From Phlebotomus papatasi (Eukaryota; Arthropoda; Insecta; Diptera; Psychodidae): a stretch of 64,000 nucleotides of DNA. The notes beneath the pieces were generated by a model. It saw only the letters and a program-made list of their open reading frames with translations. It searched no databases and was not told the origin of the DNA. The stretch lies in assembly GCF_024763615.1 (NCBI RefSeq), contig NC_077222.1, positions 65,906,001-65,970,000 of the forward strand, written 5' to 3'. This document shows, piece after piece, positions 40,481 to 51,890 of this stretch (position 1 is its first letter; each line of letters starts with the position of its first letter). The position numbers and the translations under genes are program-made.

Positions 40481-41260
40481 CAAAAATCATTGTACATGAA
40501 GTCGCGATCGCGAATGTAGGTTGTGACATACTTTTCTTCATATTAAAATACATCTTGTGGTGCGCTGCTTTCTTTACGCGCGCACTCAACAATAAGTCAA
40601 CAACGCTATATTGACTCTCTCGAAACCCATACTCTTGCAAATATGCTCTCGGCCACGATCATGGGTAAATGCTGGGGAGATTGCATGGAGATCTCATGGC
40701 AAGATCACTGCCAAATGTCGGTTGGCGATGAGTATACAGAGGAGATCAAAAAAAGATCAAGACAGCACCCAGAGATTAGTCAGAATCTGAGGGAGAGATG
40801 CAAAGGAGCCATAATAATATACCATACCTTTTTGTACATTACCCTTGCCATCAAGTCTTTTGGGGCCTCTCTCATGGGCACGAATCGACGCCACTGTGCA
40901 GCAATAATTGGTAAAGCGGGGCACAACGAGATTTCCAACTGATGATGCCCCACACTGACTTGGTGTTGGTGAATAGGTTGCTGTCTTACTTTTCCCATTT
41001 CTTCGAGTAGGCCGCTATATACTGTCAATGGGTTAGAGTGAAAGGGGAGATATGCTATCTCAATCAACATGGCAATATTCACAGCCAAAAAGAGCCATTG
41101 AAGAAGATTTTTCGTAAAGAAATTCAAACAGTGAACATCTTATTCCAAGGGGTTCGTAGCTTCTGTGGAATTGATGTCTATTGTCCACCCAGCTTCAATG
41201 GAAAAGTGTCTCTATGGTCTTTTTTTTCTTACAACAGTTTAATTGGTCTCATTTGAAGTT
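40481..41260. other. GC-richer block, function unknown
   Basis: Composition rises over about 700 bases. It contains GTCGCGATCGCGAATG (near 40501), TACGCGCGCACTC and GATC words. Both strands hold open frames (an ATG frame of 99 codons at 40643-40942 plus; a TTG frame at 40780-41127 minus), but neither encodes a recognisable motif. It could be a downstream exon, UTR or enhancer of the minus-strand zinc-finger gene; I cannot decide. Confidence 0.3.
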
Positions 41261-43692
41261 GCTTTATACACAAGTTTTCTCTCATCTACAACTACATACA
41301 ATTCCATTTTAAATCATTCTTTCATCAATATTTATAATAGTGAATTTGTTTGCTCTTCACATCAATTTTAAATTACAAATCTAGCCGTATTTATTATACA
41401 ATAAATATTAACAGTTGAAAAACTCAGCTCTAGAGACATTTCTCAGCATTAGCCACTTATTAAAAATACAAAGTAAAACACATTTTCACTAATAATTCGA
41501 TGCTATTCGGGGTTAAAGATATATTTTTCAATTTAAATTTTGGTATTTTTTTTGTGCAAATTTTTAATTTTAAGCCAACCAAAAACAAAAAGATATTGAA
41601 GAAAATATGCAAAATAACTTAAGCAATTACTATACAAAACCCTACAAACATTGTTTTGCCAAATTATAATTTTAACGTAAAAAAATGTAAGTTTTACGTT
41701 ATTATTCCTAATAAATGTAAATATTACTTTTTCCTTACGTGATTTTTAATTTTGCAAAATGTTTGCAGGGAATATACTCTTGCCCCGAACAACACCATTT
41801 GTGTACCATTCATTTTGTTCTTTTTTTTTTTAATATTTTCTTTACTTTCTTTTTTAGCTAATTTAATAAATACTGACTTTGTTTCATACATTAAATTACG
41901 AATTCTTTTTAACAATAACTACTCAACGAAAAGAAGGAGATCTATTCTTTTAATTTTAACTTCCTTTGATAAAATTTCTTATTGAATAACAATTTGAAAA
42001 ATCAAATTTACCAAATGTTGTTAAAACAACCTTATCATTTTTCTTTTTTTTTGCTTATCGAGGGAGTTATTTTTTGTTTTTTTTTTTAATTTTATATAAT
42101 TTATGAAAATAGCAAATATATCGTTTTTCTGCTAAATTGTTATGATTAAGAAGGTTTCTATCACATTGTCTGTACTTAAATTGTTTGTTCTTCTTTGTCA
42201 TATTATTTTTTTAACATAAATATAGAGATAAGAATTTTTATAATTACGACATTGAAATTTTCAAAGATTACATCAAAAAGATCAATTTTGATTTTGAAAT
42301 TTGAGAGTTTGTATTTTTATTAATCATCTCTTGATGTCATATTTAACAAAAAATTAAGTTGCGCCACTGATTTCAATAGTTTGAAAATATAACAAGAATA
42401 TGAAAAAATGTTGAGGAAAATATAAAAAAGAAAAAAATATTGCTCATTCTTTGGAGTTTGAGCAATAAAAATGAGGTATAGAAAAATTTTCCTAAAAACA
42501 ATAATTCTATAAGGAGTCAAATTGAATAAACAAATAAATAAATAAAGAAGAAAAAGCTAAAATTGCAATACTATATTTGCTATTTAAATCCAAAAAAAAC
42601 AATATTAAGGAATATCATTAAGAAAGACAGCAATAATTTACAGTGGAAACGAGAAAATTTATTTAAGCAGTTTCCTCAATTCCTAACTCAATGTTTACAT
42701 TCAACACACACACTTCTCACTAATTAATGTAATATGCAGTGGCCCTATTCCAAATTGATGCACAATAAAGCATACATTTCGACAGAGTTTAACAAACATA
42801 TAGAGGAGTATTTTATTAAATGTTGTTTTTCTCAGTTTTTTTTTTGTGGGTCATCATGAAAATAAATATAGTGGGGTTAGAGATTTTAAGTCTTTGTTAA
42901 TGGTGTCTCATGAAATTGAAAAAGAAAAAAAAATCCTCAAGAATTCAAATTCAAATGACCGTAACAGATAATTAATTGCAAGTGAAGGGGTCTCTTGCGA
43001 TTCTCTCCTGCGCATGTTTATTAACTTCAAAATAGCAATAAACAGAGTTCCGAAATCACGCGGAAAGTGTTGAAATGAATTAATTTAATATCATGTTCAA
43101 CACATTAAAGTACCTATGAGATGATATTTCTTTTCAGAGAGGGGTAGAAGGTTTGAATTAAATGACTCCCGGCCACTGATAATTACAATACATTGCACTT
43201 TTTTTTTCGTAGGAAAGTCTCTACTTAAGCACTAGCATATGAACTAGGAAAAAAAATGTCTCTACAGTGAACCTTAATTAATTACCTAAGAAGATGTTAC
43301 AATGGGTCTACAAGTGGATTTTGATTACATTTGTGTGTAATTTTGTTTTTCAACGCTCCTAATTGCTATATCTCATTGTTTTGTCGTTCTTTTCTTCCCT
43401 ATATGAGTAATTGTTGTCGCCACGGATAGCCCTGTGGCATGGAGGACAAGAAATTATTTACACTGCAATAAGCTATTTACAAATACTATTCACTCCATCT
43501 TCCCTAATTACAAAAGAGACATTTCCTTAAGACACTATTTGCAAAACACAATTATTACAATAGAATCTATTAAAAAAAAAATTATTTTGTGTTTAAAATT
43601 ATTTATGATTCTGAGGTACCTTTCATATATAGCACGTGTGTTCCCATCGTCTAACATAAATAAAAGTCAAGTCCTCTTTCACAGATATTACA
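41261..43692. other. AT-rich DNA downstream of the zinc-finger exon
   Basis: Long A/T tracts, no coding support. Minus-strand AATAAA words (TTTATT on plus) occur, for example near 43016, any of which could end the zinc-finger transcript. Confidence 0.35.
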
Positions 43693-43975
43693 TCAAACAC
43701 TAAACAGCCACAAATTGCTCATCATCGCGAGTAAAGAAGTTTTATGTATAGTCAGCATGTTGGGAAGATGCTGACTCTCCTTCAAGAGCGAGTGGGATGC
43801 GAACACAAGAGATTCCACCGGAGGAGCATGCACAGCGCATAAACTTATCGCCCCTCCAAAGTGTGTCACTAATGTTACAAGAAATGTCTGCATCAGCCCC
43901 AATAGGGCTTGACCTAGAGTCATTCACATTTTTTTTTGTTTGTTGAGTATCCTATCTTGTTAGTATCACACTTAC
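43693..43975 (-). other. Intron start or 3' UTR of the zinc-finger gene
   Basis: Begins with the consensus donor GTAAGT directly after the exon (minus strand, 43975 downward) and then becomes GC-richer at 43740-43925. If the donor is used, this is intron or a later exon; if not, it is 3' UTR. The small minus-strand frames here encode no recognisable motif. Confidence 0.35.
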
Positions 43976-45764
43976 TGGTGGTCAATCCCGTCCGATTCTT
44001 TTGTGAATCTGCTGGTGTTTGATTAAGTGGGCCTTCTGACGAAATGCCTTCGAACAGACGTCACAGCGAAAGGGCTTCTCGCCCGTATGCGTCCGCAGGT
44101 GAACTTTGATGTTACTCTTATTGAGGAAGCCCCGATTGCAGATGTTGCACCGATGGACGGGCTTCTCTTTGCTGAGCAGACCACCCAAATCACTGGATGC
44201 CTGGTAGCTGACAGCGGACGCCGGTGTCGAGCTACCACCTAGTTGCGCCTGTCCCTGTGACTTCTTCTGCGACCGCGATCGCTTGTTCTTAGCACTTGTG
44301 GGTGTCGAGGTGGTGGTGGTATGTGGATAATTTCCCATCAGCTCGGGACTACACAGTCCATCTGCCTTGAGACCACTACCACCGCTGCCGGAACCTCCGC
44401 CACCCGCCATATTGACTTGGTAGTGATGGGACTGTTGGTTGGGCAGGTACCTTCCGTTAAGCATCATGTTGTCAGTGGTGGACACCACGGATCCGGGTGG
44501 ACTCGTGGATGTCGATATGAGGTCACCACAGTACGGTGTCGATGAGGTGGGTGCTTCGACTTTGATGGGGGGTCCGTTCTGCAGTCGATTCTGCAGCAAC
44601 GGCATATACCCATGCGTCAGTAAACTCTGTAACGTACTCCCGGCGGTCTGAACGCCCGGCGAATGTGGCAGGACAAACTCATTAATGCTGTCTTGTTGAG
44701 CCACAATTAACTTCCCATCTTGCTGAACACACGCCCCATCTATCCACGCATCGAGGTCCATCCAGGAGTCTCGTGTGTCATTGTTGTCGTCATTTTCAAT
44801 CTGATTGGGCACTGTGGTGTCGGCAATGGCGCTCCCAATAATGGCAGCAATATCCTCTATTGAACTCATATCGTACTCCGTCAGTTCCTTCGAATCAGCA
44901 TATATCCTAACACTGGACACTGAATCAGGACCAGAGCCTCCGCTACCACTCATCACACAACTGTCTGCCACGGAATACATCTTACTATCTATCGCACTAT
45001 CTGAGAACAGTTTGACGTCCTGCAGACATGTGTCAGGAGCATCGGGATTGAGGACTGAGTCGGGTAGACACGTAGATGAAGATACTATATTCTGATCTGT
45101 TGTACTACTACTACCACTGTTCGCTTGATATGTCGACTGAGAGTAGTTGTTATTTTCCTCGGGTAGCCTCTGGGCGATAGCGTGGTAGTGATGTCCCGAA
45201 ATACCGTTTATCGATAGATGTCCCGTGTAACCGGTAAAAGGTGGCAGGGGTTTCAGTTCAGCTAAGCTTGAATTAATCGACTGGGAGTTGAGCAGTAGAT
45301 TATCCAGAACATCCATTGAGCCTTTCTGTGCCTCTGAATCGCTGGGAAGTGAATCAAGATCGTGTTCTAGCAGTAACTTATGCCCCTCTAACATATACTG
45401 ATCCTGTGATCCATTCTGACCTTGACTCCAGCACGGACTCATTAGTAAACTCTCTACTTCCGATTCGTTCTGGGTGGTCATATTGCTTGAACTGCAATAC
45501 TTCATTATTGGTCGTATCTTGAGGGGGGTCAGTTTGGATGAATTTGGTGCTCAATTGTCGTATTTTGTTTTTGAGATTGCTCCCGGGCCAAGAGAGGGGT
45601 TGTACCAAAGTACACACGTAGTGAACTTTCACCAGCAAAAGTATTCTTCCCTCCCGTTACCGAATTGAGAAGCAAGTTTAACTACTCGGGTACCAAACAG
45701 CAAATTAGTATTTGTCAAGTGAGCGACTTCTTCGATGCCATATCTGGGACCATTTTTTATTAAT
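43976..45764 (-). other. Exon of the zinc-finger gene (5' UTR part plus whole coding region)
   Basis: A textbook acceptor on the minus strand (TTTTCTTTCTCTATTGCAG) ends at 45765, and a consensus donor CCA|GTAAGT follows 43976. Between them lie about 260 bases of untranslated leader and the complete 507-codon frame. The acceptor means at least one further 5' exon lies to the right. Confidence 0.6.
43982..45505 (-). CDS. C2H2 zinc-finger transcription factor, 507 residues
   Basis: The ATG at 45505 (MKYCSSSNMTTQNE) opens the frame; MTTQ at 45481 is an alternative start. Two classical fingers sit at the very C-terminus: CNIC...HLRTH (residues about 453-473) and CDVC...HQQIH (about 481-501), joined by the TGEKP linker, with only HKRIGRD-type residues after. 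Upstream are KNKRSRSQKK (about 406-415, possible nuclear localisation), a Gly/Ser run (about 368-378), an IKVE sumoylation-type motif (314-317), and acidic-hydrophobic segments (YDMSSIEDIAAIIG, DSWMDLDAWIDG) that could activate transcription. LKPLPPFTGYTGHLSING (about 84-101) looks like a conserved segment. The fingers resemble those of Drosophila dati (CG2052) in my memory, but I cannot confirm orthology. The TGA stop is 6 bases before a consensus splice donor, hinting at isoforms with other C-termini. Confidence 0.85.
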   Translation of the reverse strand: MKYCSSSNMTTQNESEVESLLMSPCWSQGQNGSQDQYMLEGHKLLLEHDLDSLPSDSEAQKGSMDVLDNLLLNSQSINSSLAELKPLPPFTGYTGHLSINGISGHHYHAIAQRLPEENNNYSQSTYQANSGSSSTTDQNIVSSSTCLPDSVLNPDAPDTCLQDVKLFSDSAIDSKMYSVADSCVMSGSGGSGPDSVSSVRIYADSKELTEYDMSSIEDIAAIIGSAIADTTVPNQIENDDNNDTRDSWMDLDAWIDGACVQQDGKLIVAQQDSINEFVLPHSPGVQTAGSTLQSLLTHGYMPLLQNRLQNGPPIKVEAPTSSTPYCGDLISTSTSPPGSVVSTTDNMMLNGRYLPNQQSHHYQVNMAGGGGSGSGGSGLKADGLCSPELMGNYPHTTTTSTPTSAKNKRSRSQKKSQGQAQLGGSSTPASAVSYQASSDLGGLLSKEKPVHRCNICNRGFLNKSNIKVHLRTHTGEKPFRCDVCSKAFRQKAHLIKHQQIHKRIGRD

Positions 45765-47312
45765 CTGCAATAGAGAAAGAAAACAACATATCTTGTTTTG
45801 TTGCTTATTTTGTGCTTCATCTCAGAGAGAGAAAAAAAACACGCACACTCATATGGAGCTCAGGTTGGAGAAATGGAGACATGGGGAATTGTGATGTGAT
45901 CTTGATTAGAGGCCGCATGAATTTTTAAATTATGCCATCCGTGTATTACATTCAGCAACAATGCATATAATTCCATTGGAATAACAAAACATTTTCTAAG
46001 CGCTCCGCTGACTATCTGGACTACAAAATTGTATACGGCATGCATGGTTTAGTTGCTGTATGTGTGAGACTTGGCATACAACATCTCCCTCCCGCCGACC
46101 CCCCATTATCTTGGGCTAGAGCAAGACAGAGAGATGTGAAAGATCATTAAAAAAAAATCTGTAGCAAAAATTTAAAATATTGCAATATACATAAAATCCC
46201 AATAACAGCCATACAATATTGCAACAAAATTATGTGTACATGGTGAGAGACTATTAAATGAATACACTCAATCTACAACACCCGTAGATTACAATGAACG
46301 ATGATCAATTGTGATCAATGAACTACGGAGAAGCACAGAAAAAAACTGCTGATCACGCTTTATCATTTTACATGATCATAAAACAATGCACTATCGCAGA
46401 GCTTAAGATAATAGCCAATAGTCAATGATAGACTCAAGCGCGCCGCTAAGTCGATCGCGAAAACTGTGTCGCGATCGCGATCGAGAAGAACATATAAAAA
46501 AATGAGATCCTCAACAATTCACTCATACCGACTTCAATCTCAAATGTTCTTTTGTTGATGCCAGTGAAAGAAGGAGAGTACTTTAGCAAAATAAAAACTC
46601 TCTCTGCAGAATCATCGATATTATACGAAATTTTTTTGATGCAAAATGGCGAAAGAATCAAAGATCATCTTCTGATCCCGTAAATAATACACCACATACA
46701 CGCTCTTTCTCTCTCTCATTCCAAATCAATCCACACTACCAACATTGGATTTCTCTCGTGAATATATATATCGAAAAACTATATAGTTATAATATGAAGC
46801 ATCCTAACCCAAGTATGGCATTTTCTTATTCACTCTCAAAACCCTCTTATTAATTCCATGGTGAAACCGTTAAGACATTTTTGCTACAAGAGCACCAACT
46901 TGAGTGCCGAATTTGTATACAATGGCAGAGAATGGGGAAGAGGAGTCTCCCGAAAATTGTACACATTTGGCGTGGGATGCTTCCTGTATGGACAATGTGT
47001 ACAAGAAGTTAAGATCAAATCACGCCATAACGCACTTTTATCGCCATTCGCGTAATTGTTTTATTTTCGTATCTGGGGTAACTGTACCCAAACTTATGGA
47101 TTCATCCTGCCAACGGAAACAAGGGGTTTGTCACAATGTGAAAAAGATATCCATTTAATAACATCCCAATTGCAATATTTAGATATGCATTATAATTCTT
47201 TGCTTGAATAGGCTTGTCAATATCAAATCCTGTGGGAATAAGTGCAGTAAAGTTTACTGGATTAGGCTACCTTTATAATGCAAAAAAAATCAGAAGACCT
47301 AAAAACAATTCT
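45765..47312. promoter_or_regulatory. Upstream intron/flank of the zinc-finger gene with CGCGATCGCGATCG cluster
   Basis: Around 46280-46700 GATC words and CGATCG palindromes are dense (AACGATGATCAATTGTGATC, AAGTCGATCGCGAAAAC, TCGCGATCGCGATCGAGAA near 46450-46485). No gene is supported. Location in the presumed 5' intron and motif clustering suggest regulatory DNA; this is inference. Confidence 0.3.
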
Positions 47313-47516
47313 AAGGGCTCAAATAGACTCAGACTGACTCTCGAGAGCATTTAGGCTGTAAAATCTTGGTAGTGATTTATCCCATACTATCATTCGCTGT
47401 GGGCTTAGGATCACCGATTAGACTTGCTTCACAAAAATTTCCTTTATCAAATCCTCTACTACCAAATTTAACAAGCTAAATATCCTCGAGAATCAGCCAA
47501 AGTCTATTTGAGCCCT
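47313..47516. mobile_element. Foldback MITE (AGGGCTCAAATAGACT)
   Basis: AGGGCTCAAATAGACTCAGA at the left pairs with AAGTCTATTTGAGCCCT at the right, followed inward by CTCTCGAGAG/CTCGAGAATC and TTTAGGCTGTAAAA-type text. About 200 bp. Remnants of the same text occur near 28400-28490. Confidence 0.65.
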
Positions 47517-47617
47517 GAGAGAGTACCTAACATCATAGATAGAACGCTCTGCCGTTTAATACATACCTATCATTCCTTTATGATAGATATGTAAACTACC
47601 TCTTGACTAACGCCTTA

Positions 47618-47805
47618 ACTAAATGGGTCAAGTAGTAGAGCACTCGCTCTATGATGCAAGTGTCCCGGGTTCGAATCCCCTTAAGGTCACCAGGAATTTT
47701 TCTGGCGTTAAAGGTGTTCGGATTGCATCCAGTGAGCTTTACTGCACTTGATTCCACGGGCATGGGACTGACAATTCCATTCCATATAAGAAAAAATAAT
47801 AATAC
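47618..47805 (+). mobile_element. tRNA-derived SINE-like element
   Basis: GGGTCAAGTAGTAGAG (A-box-like) followed by CTCTATGATGCAAGTGTCCC and the B box GTTCGAATC (47669-47677), then a body ending in AAAAAATAATAATA. The same head is found in reverse at 1560-1765. It is not a tRNA: no 7-bp acceptor pairing and no proper anticodon arm. Confidence 0.6.
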
Positions 47806-48292
47806 ATGTCTAGAAATCCCCTTGCGGGAAGGCCTAGTTCCTTCATAGAATTTTGTGCATGGTCAGTTCTCCATTTCGGATTACCGATGTATCCAGGCCA
47901 CAATTGGGCCCCTTATGCTTCCCCACTCCTATTCTATCTTATCCCTCGGATACAGGTAGCCGCTCTATATCACAGCTCTGTGGGCAATCAGTGTCCCTAC
48001 TATGTCACAGCAGCCCATCTCGGTGTGTGTTTGGGATCAGTGACAGTGAATATTTGTATCGACAGAAGCACCACTTTCATGTCGAAACTCATTCTCGTAC
48101 CAGCCTCTATTGTTTTGGGCAGTTCACTTTTTTTCCAATATGCACCATTGGCATTACTATTCATTCATTCACTGGACGAATTCAAAGTCGATATGGCATG
48201 AGAAATCTTTTTTTCTGCTGCTCAGCTTCGAACCCGAGACCTCACAGTCATAGAGCCACTACTCTATCCACTGACCCACTTGAGCCTCTTCC
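47806..48292 (-). mobile_element. Second tRNA-derived SINE-like element, opposite orientation
   Basis: On the minus strand it begins near 48292 with GGCTCAAGTGGGTCAGTGGA and a B-box-like GGGTTCGAAGC (plus 48225-48235). It has a GC-rich body of about 400 bp and ends near 47806 with CCTTCCCGCAAGGGGATTTC running into ATTATTATT. It meets the preceding element tail-to-tail. Frames of 131 and 147 codons on the plus strand are antisense artefacts. Confidence 0.55.
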
Positions 48293-48615
48293 TTAATCAA
48301 CTCATTACTAATAATACCCAATTAAAAAAAAGATAATTTCAGTCCTTTAGATATGAAAAATTAGTCTTATATCTTCTAATCAAGTTCTACTAATGTTATC
48401 AGTTTTAAACCAAAATAAACTAAATTTACAACCTAAAAATAAAAGTTACTTTAAATTTCCGGATATAAGTAAATTTATTTCAAATGTTCAATAATCCCAA
48501 TTTTCTATTTAAGCATTCGTTACTTTGACAAAATAAAAACAAACATGTATTAAAAATTTTACGGTGTGATATCTCGTAAAATACACCTAAGTGGAATAAA
48601 AAATATTTATTTATG
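48293..48615. other. AT-rich DNA, no feature seen
   Basis: Nothing recognised on either strand between the SINE pair and the following MITE. Confidence 0.4.
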
Positions 48616-48853
48616 TAGGGTAAAGTGATATAATTTGGACAATTCGCCGGTAATAGTTGGACATGGCTTTGTTCTTGATAAATACAGTACAAAATTTGTT
48701 TTTAAGCACAAGGAACCAAATTTTAAAACTAGAGCATTAAAAATATACAAATAAAAATGAAGTACTAAATTTATCAAGACAAAAAGCCCTGTCCAAATTG
48801 TACCATTCATTGTCCAACTTGTACCACTGCCTAACTTGTAACACTTTACCCTA
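48616..48853. mobile_element. Foldback MITE TAGGGTAAAGTG...TTGGACA family, copy 1
   Basis: TAGGGTAAAGTGATATAATT and complement AACACTTTACCCTA, with repeated TTGGACA/TGTCCAA blocks: GACAATTCGCCGG at one side, and GTCCAACTTGTACCA plus GTCCAAATTGTACCA at the other. 238 bp, uninterrupted; it serves as reference for 61234-61688. Confidence 0.75.
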
Positions 48854-50869
48854 AGCTCTGATGGGACTCACCTAAATAATATTACAAATTCTAAAGGAAA
48901 AATGTGAAACTTAAAGTGCTATTCAATAACTCCTCAATTATTTGGTTGAATAAGGGTATTCAGGTTCAATTCTTAAGATAAATCAACCTGCTTGAGAATT
49001 CGAAAATTTCGCAGTTTCTAATTCTGCGTATCGCATTTTCATTACCGTCTTTTTATTGCTTCAAAATATGTCTAACATTGAATAGAATTAATACAATTCA
49101 ACCTCTAAATAAACCCTCCAGCAACCCGCCCTAATTAATCCCGCCCGTTATGAATCGATAGGTCTTTAAAAGACTAGAGTTTATATGGCTGTGGAAGTAT
49201 TTTATTCTGATAATAAAATCAAAACGATCTAATAAGTTATGTAATCTGAATTTGATAATATATAATTCTTAAATATTTCTTTGTTAAGAATATTGTTCAC
49301 GTAAAATGACGTGGAAAGACCATCAAATCTTGACCTTGTTATTGGTTTTTATATCTTGGTATCTTATACAATTTCCAAACTAAAGATTTAATCTTGTTCT
49401 TTAAACTTGTATCCAATTTCCGAATATATGAAGCAATACAATTGCGTTTTATAAATCTTAAAGAAAATTAAATATCTGTTTATTGTACTGATTTAAAAAT
49501 TTTTCAAGAACTTCGCCTCTTGCTTAATTGACAGTTCACGCACTTAATCTTTTTTCAAGACTTATTTGCTAAACGACTATTAGCCATATTTAAATAAATT
49601 TGTAAGTCCTCATGGAGGCTCACATATAAATAATATTAAAAACTTATAGAGGGAATTTCGAGAGCTCAAGGTGCAACCCTTTTTGACTTTATGAGAGTGA
49701 AACGTCCACGGCGACTGATGCTTATTCATTGAAAACTGAGTAGAGTTACCTAACAGAAAGAGCTCCAAAGCAACCTTTCAGCATCCATAAGGATGGTAGG
49801 GGTTGGGCATGTTAGCGGAATAAAGGATTAGGTTACAATCGTCAACTGGTTTGACATGTGTCGAATAGGTTGCACGCTCTACAAATTAAACTCCGTTAGT
49901 TTCTCTTGGGTATAGGCTGTCTAAAAATATCTAGCACGATTCCTAGATAATCTTGTATTATCCCAAAAATATGTATTTATGAAAATAATGCATGCGTCAA
50001 CAGCTCCACCTTCCCTTTTAAGATTTAAATATGCTTTTAGATAAGGAGTACAATAACAGTTTGTCCTTAAAGGATAACAAAAACAAAGGATTAACAGTAG
50101 AGGATTTCCGTAGGCTTGCAGCGGTGCGTGGAGTTTAGTTTCAAGATACTCCATAATATGTTCAATAAAAAAACAGTTAAAAAATCAATATTCTATTTTT
50201 GCAAAAAGTTTCAGTTCATAAAATTCTCGAGAAATTATTGTCACAATGGTGGTGTGAAGTTCCCAATATAGAAATTTGATGAATTATACCACTCTTTCGA
50301 CATTATAGGAAATTCATTATTTTAAGTCAAATTTTAAGAATAAGGCATAAGGAAATAAATTTGATGTCAATAATTATCTCAGGCTTAACTGTTTTAGTAA
50401 TTAACAAATAATGATAATTAAAAACAAATATTTCTAACAAATAATGTTTCTAATACATTAAAATACCAAAATCATAATTATCAAATTAGTATTTTTTTTT
50501 AAGTATTTTGAATTTGTTAAAAAGGGAAATTATTTAACACACTTAAATTATTTAGTATTCAAAAGTTTAAAATGTATTCAAAGCTCTAACTCAGCTGCAA
50601 AATCTAAAACAAAATAAAGAAATGGTACTTTTCCATTTCAGCTTTCTTATTCGAAGTTTATTATGCTTAGTTTAAGCTTTAAAAACTTAATATTTTGTAA
50701 TTAAGAAAAAATAAATTGATATTTTGTTCTTATTTTTTTAATTTTATTAATAATAATTAAAAATTTAAGGAAAATAGAATAAAATGATACAACAACGAAC
50801 AGCAAAAAGTTAAATGTGGTCAGTGAAAAGTCCAATTTGAGAAGCAGGAACGATTAATACCTAGTAGCT
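48854..50869. other. AT-rich DNA with a diverged repeat pair
   Basis: ACTCACCTAAATAATATTACAAA (near 48867) resembles GCTCACATATAAATAATATTAAAAA (near 49618), both followed by Lys/Asn-rich non-coding text. A moderately GC stretch at 49670-49920 has no recognisable function. No gene supported. Confidence 0.4.
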
Positions 50870-51078
50870 CTTTAAAAAAAATCCTATCGTGACCTATTGG
50901 CACCCTATTTTGGTCAATTTGAGTTACGAAATTTAAATATGTATCTTCAGAGAAATGGGAAGATTAATGAAAAAACGTCATATTACTTACATTTTATTAG
51001 ATACATTAATTAAATTTCAATATTTTGAGGAAATTGCAATTTGGTGTTCCCTGCCGAATAGGTGTTTCTTCGACCCTA
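50870..51078. mobile_element. TAGGGTCGAAG-type MITE, inverted and partly decayed
   Basis: The right end GGTGTTTCTTCGACCCTA and the internal text match the reverse complement of 55655-55885 (GCAGGGAACACCAAATTG, AATAAAATGTAAGTAATATGACG). The left end is eroded (CCTATTGGCACCCTA remains). Confidence 0.65.
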
Positions 51079-51890
51079 CTCCAATTTAACATTTTAAAAG
51101 CTGTAAAATTTTCATGCAAATTTAGGGGAAAATAATAATAATTTATTTTAGCCACATCCAAGGAAGATATTAAAATTTATAAATTTATAAATATAAAGTT
51201 TTTTTTTCAATAAAAATTTAATAATGCCAAAATATATTTTTATACTGATCAACAATTTTAATGCTTTTTTTTAACAAATTAAAATTTTAACGGAGAAATG
51301 TTGTTTTTCGACTGACTAAATTTAATTTTTAACTGAAGATTTGTTTTATTGTCATTTTTAATTCCCACAAAGTTTTTTAGGCTCTTTGTTGGCTTTAATA
51401 ACAGTATTTCCCAAAATAAACTTAATATTATGAGCCTGTCTTTTTATTATCAACTTATCAAATGATCTTATACATTTTTTCAATTTTTCACTGTAAATCT
51501 TTCAATTTCTATATTAGTATTTAAAAATTGTCTATACTCAGATAATAATCTTTTACTTTTCACTGTCACTTTTTTAATGCTGAACGTTGAAGGCTTCACA
51601 ATAACAAAAATTAAATGTTCTTTAATTTTAAATATTATATCAACGGGTCCTTTCAAATGTTTAAATACTAAAAATGTTGATGAGAGCTTGTGATGAGAAG
51701 TTTGTAGCTTCTCTGCTTTATTGTATAAATGAATAATTATTCAATCGTTGGTTACTAATTATAGCTGTTCATAAGAATATTAACTTGAATGCCTTTAATT
51801 GACCATCCTGTTTTGGTATTTCTTTTTTACTTCCTATAGGATTGAAGGCTAAAGAAATTCTGAGAAGTCAAAAAAAGCATAGAATCAATT
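51079..51890. other. Very AT-rich DNA
   Basis: Long A and T tracts; no gene, RNA or paired termini recognised. Confidence 0.4.

Noticed and set aside
40780..41127. Minus-strand frame of 115 codons and overlapping plus-strand ATG frame 40643-40942
   Set aside because: The minus frame starts at TTG. Neither strand shows a motif, and both being open reflects a local composition change.
47630..47700. Possible true tRNA gene
   Set aside because: A- and B-box-like words are present, but no acceptor stem or anticodon arm can be drawn, and the head is repeated elsewhere (1560-1765), so it is SINE-like.
47806..48296. Plus-strand frames of 131 and 147 codons
   Set aside because: Antisense to a SINE-like element; the frames are shadows of its GC-rich body.
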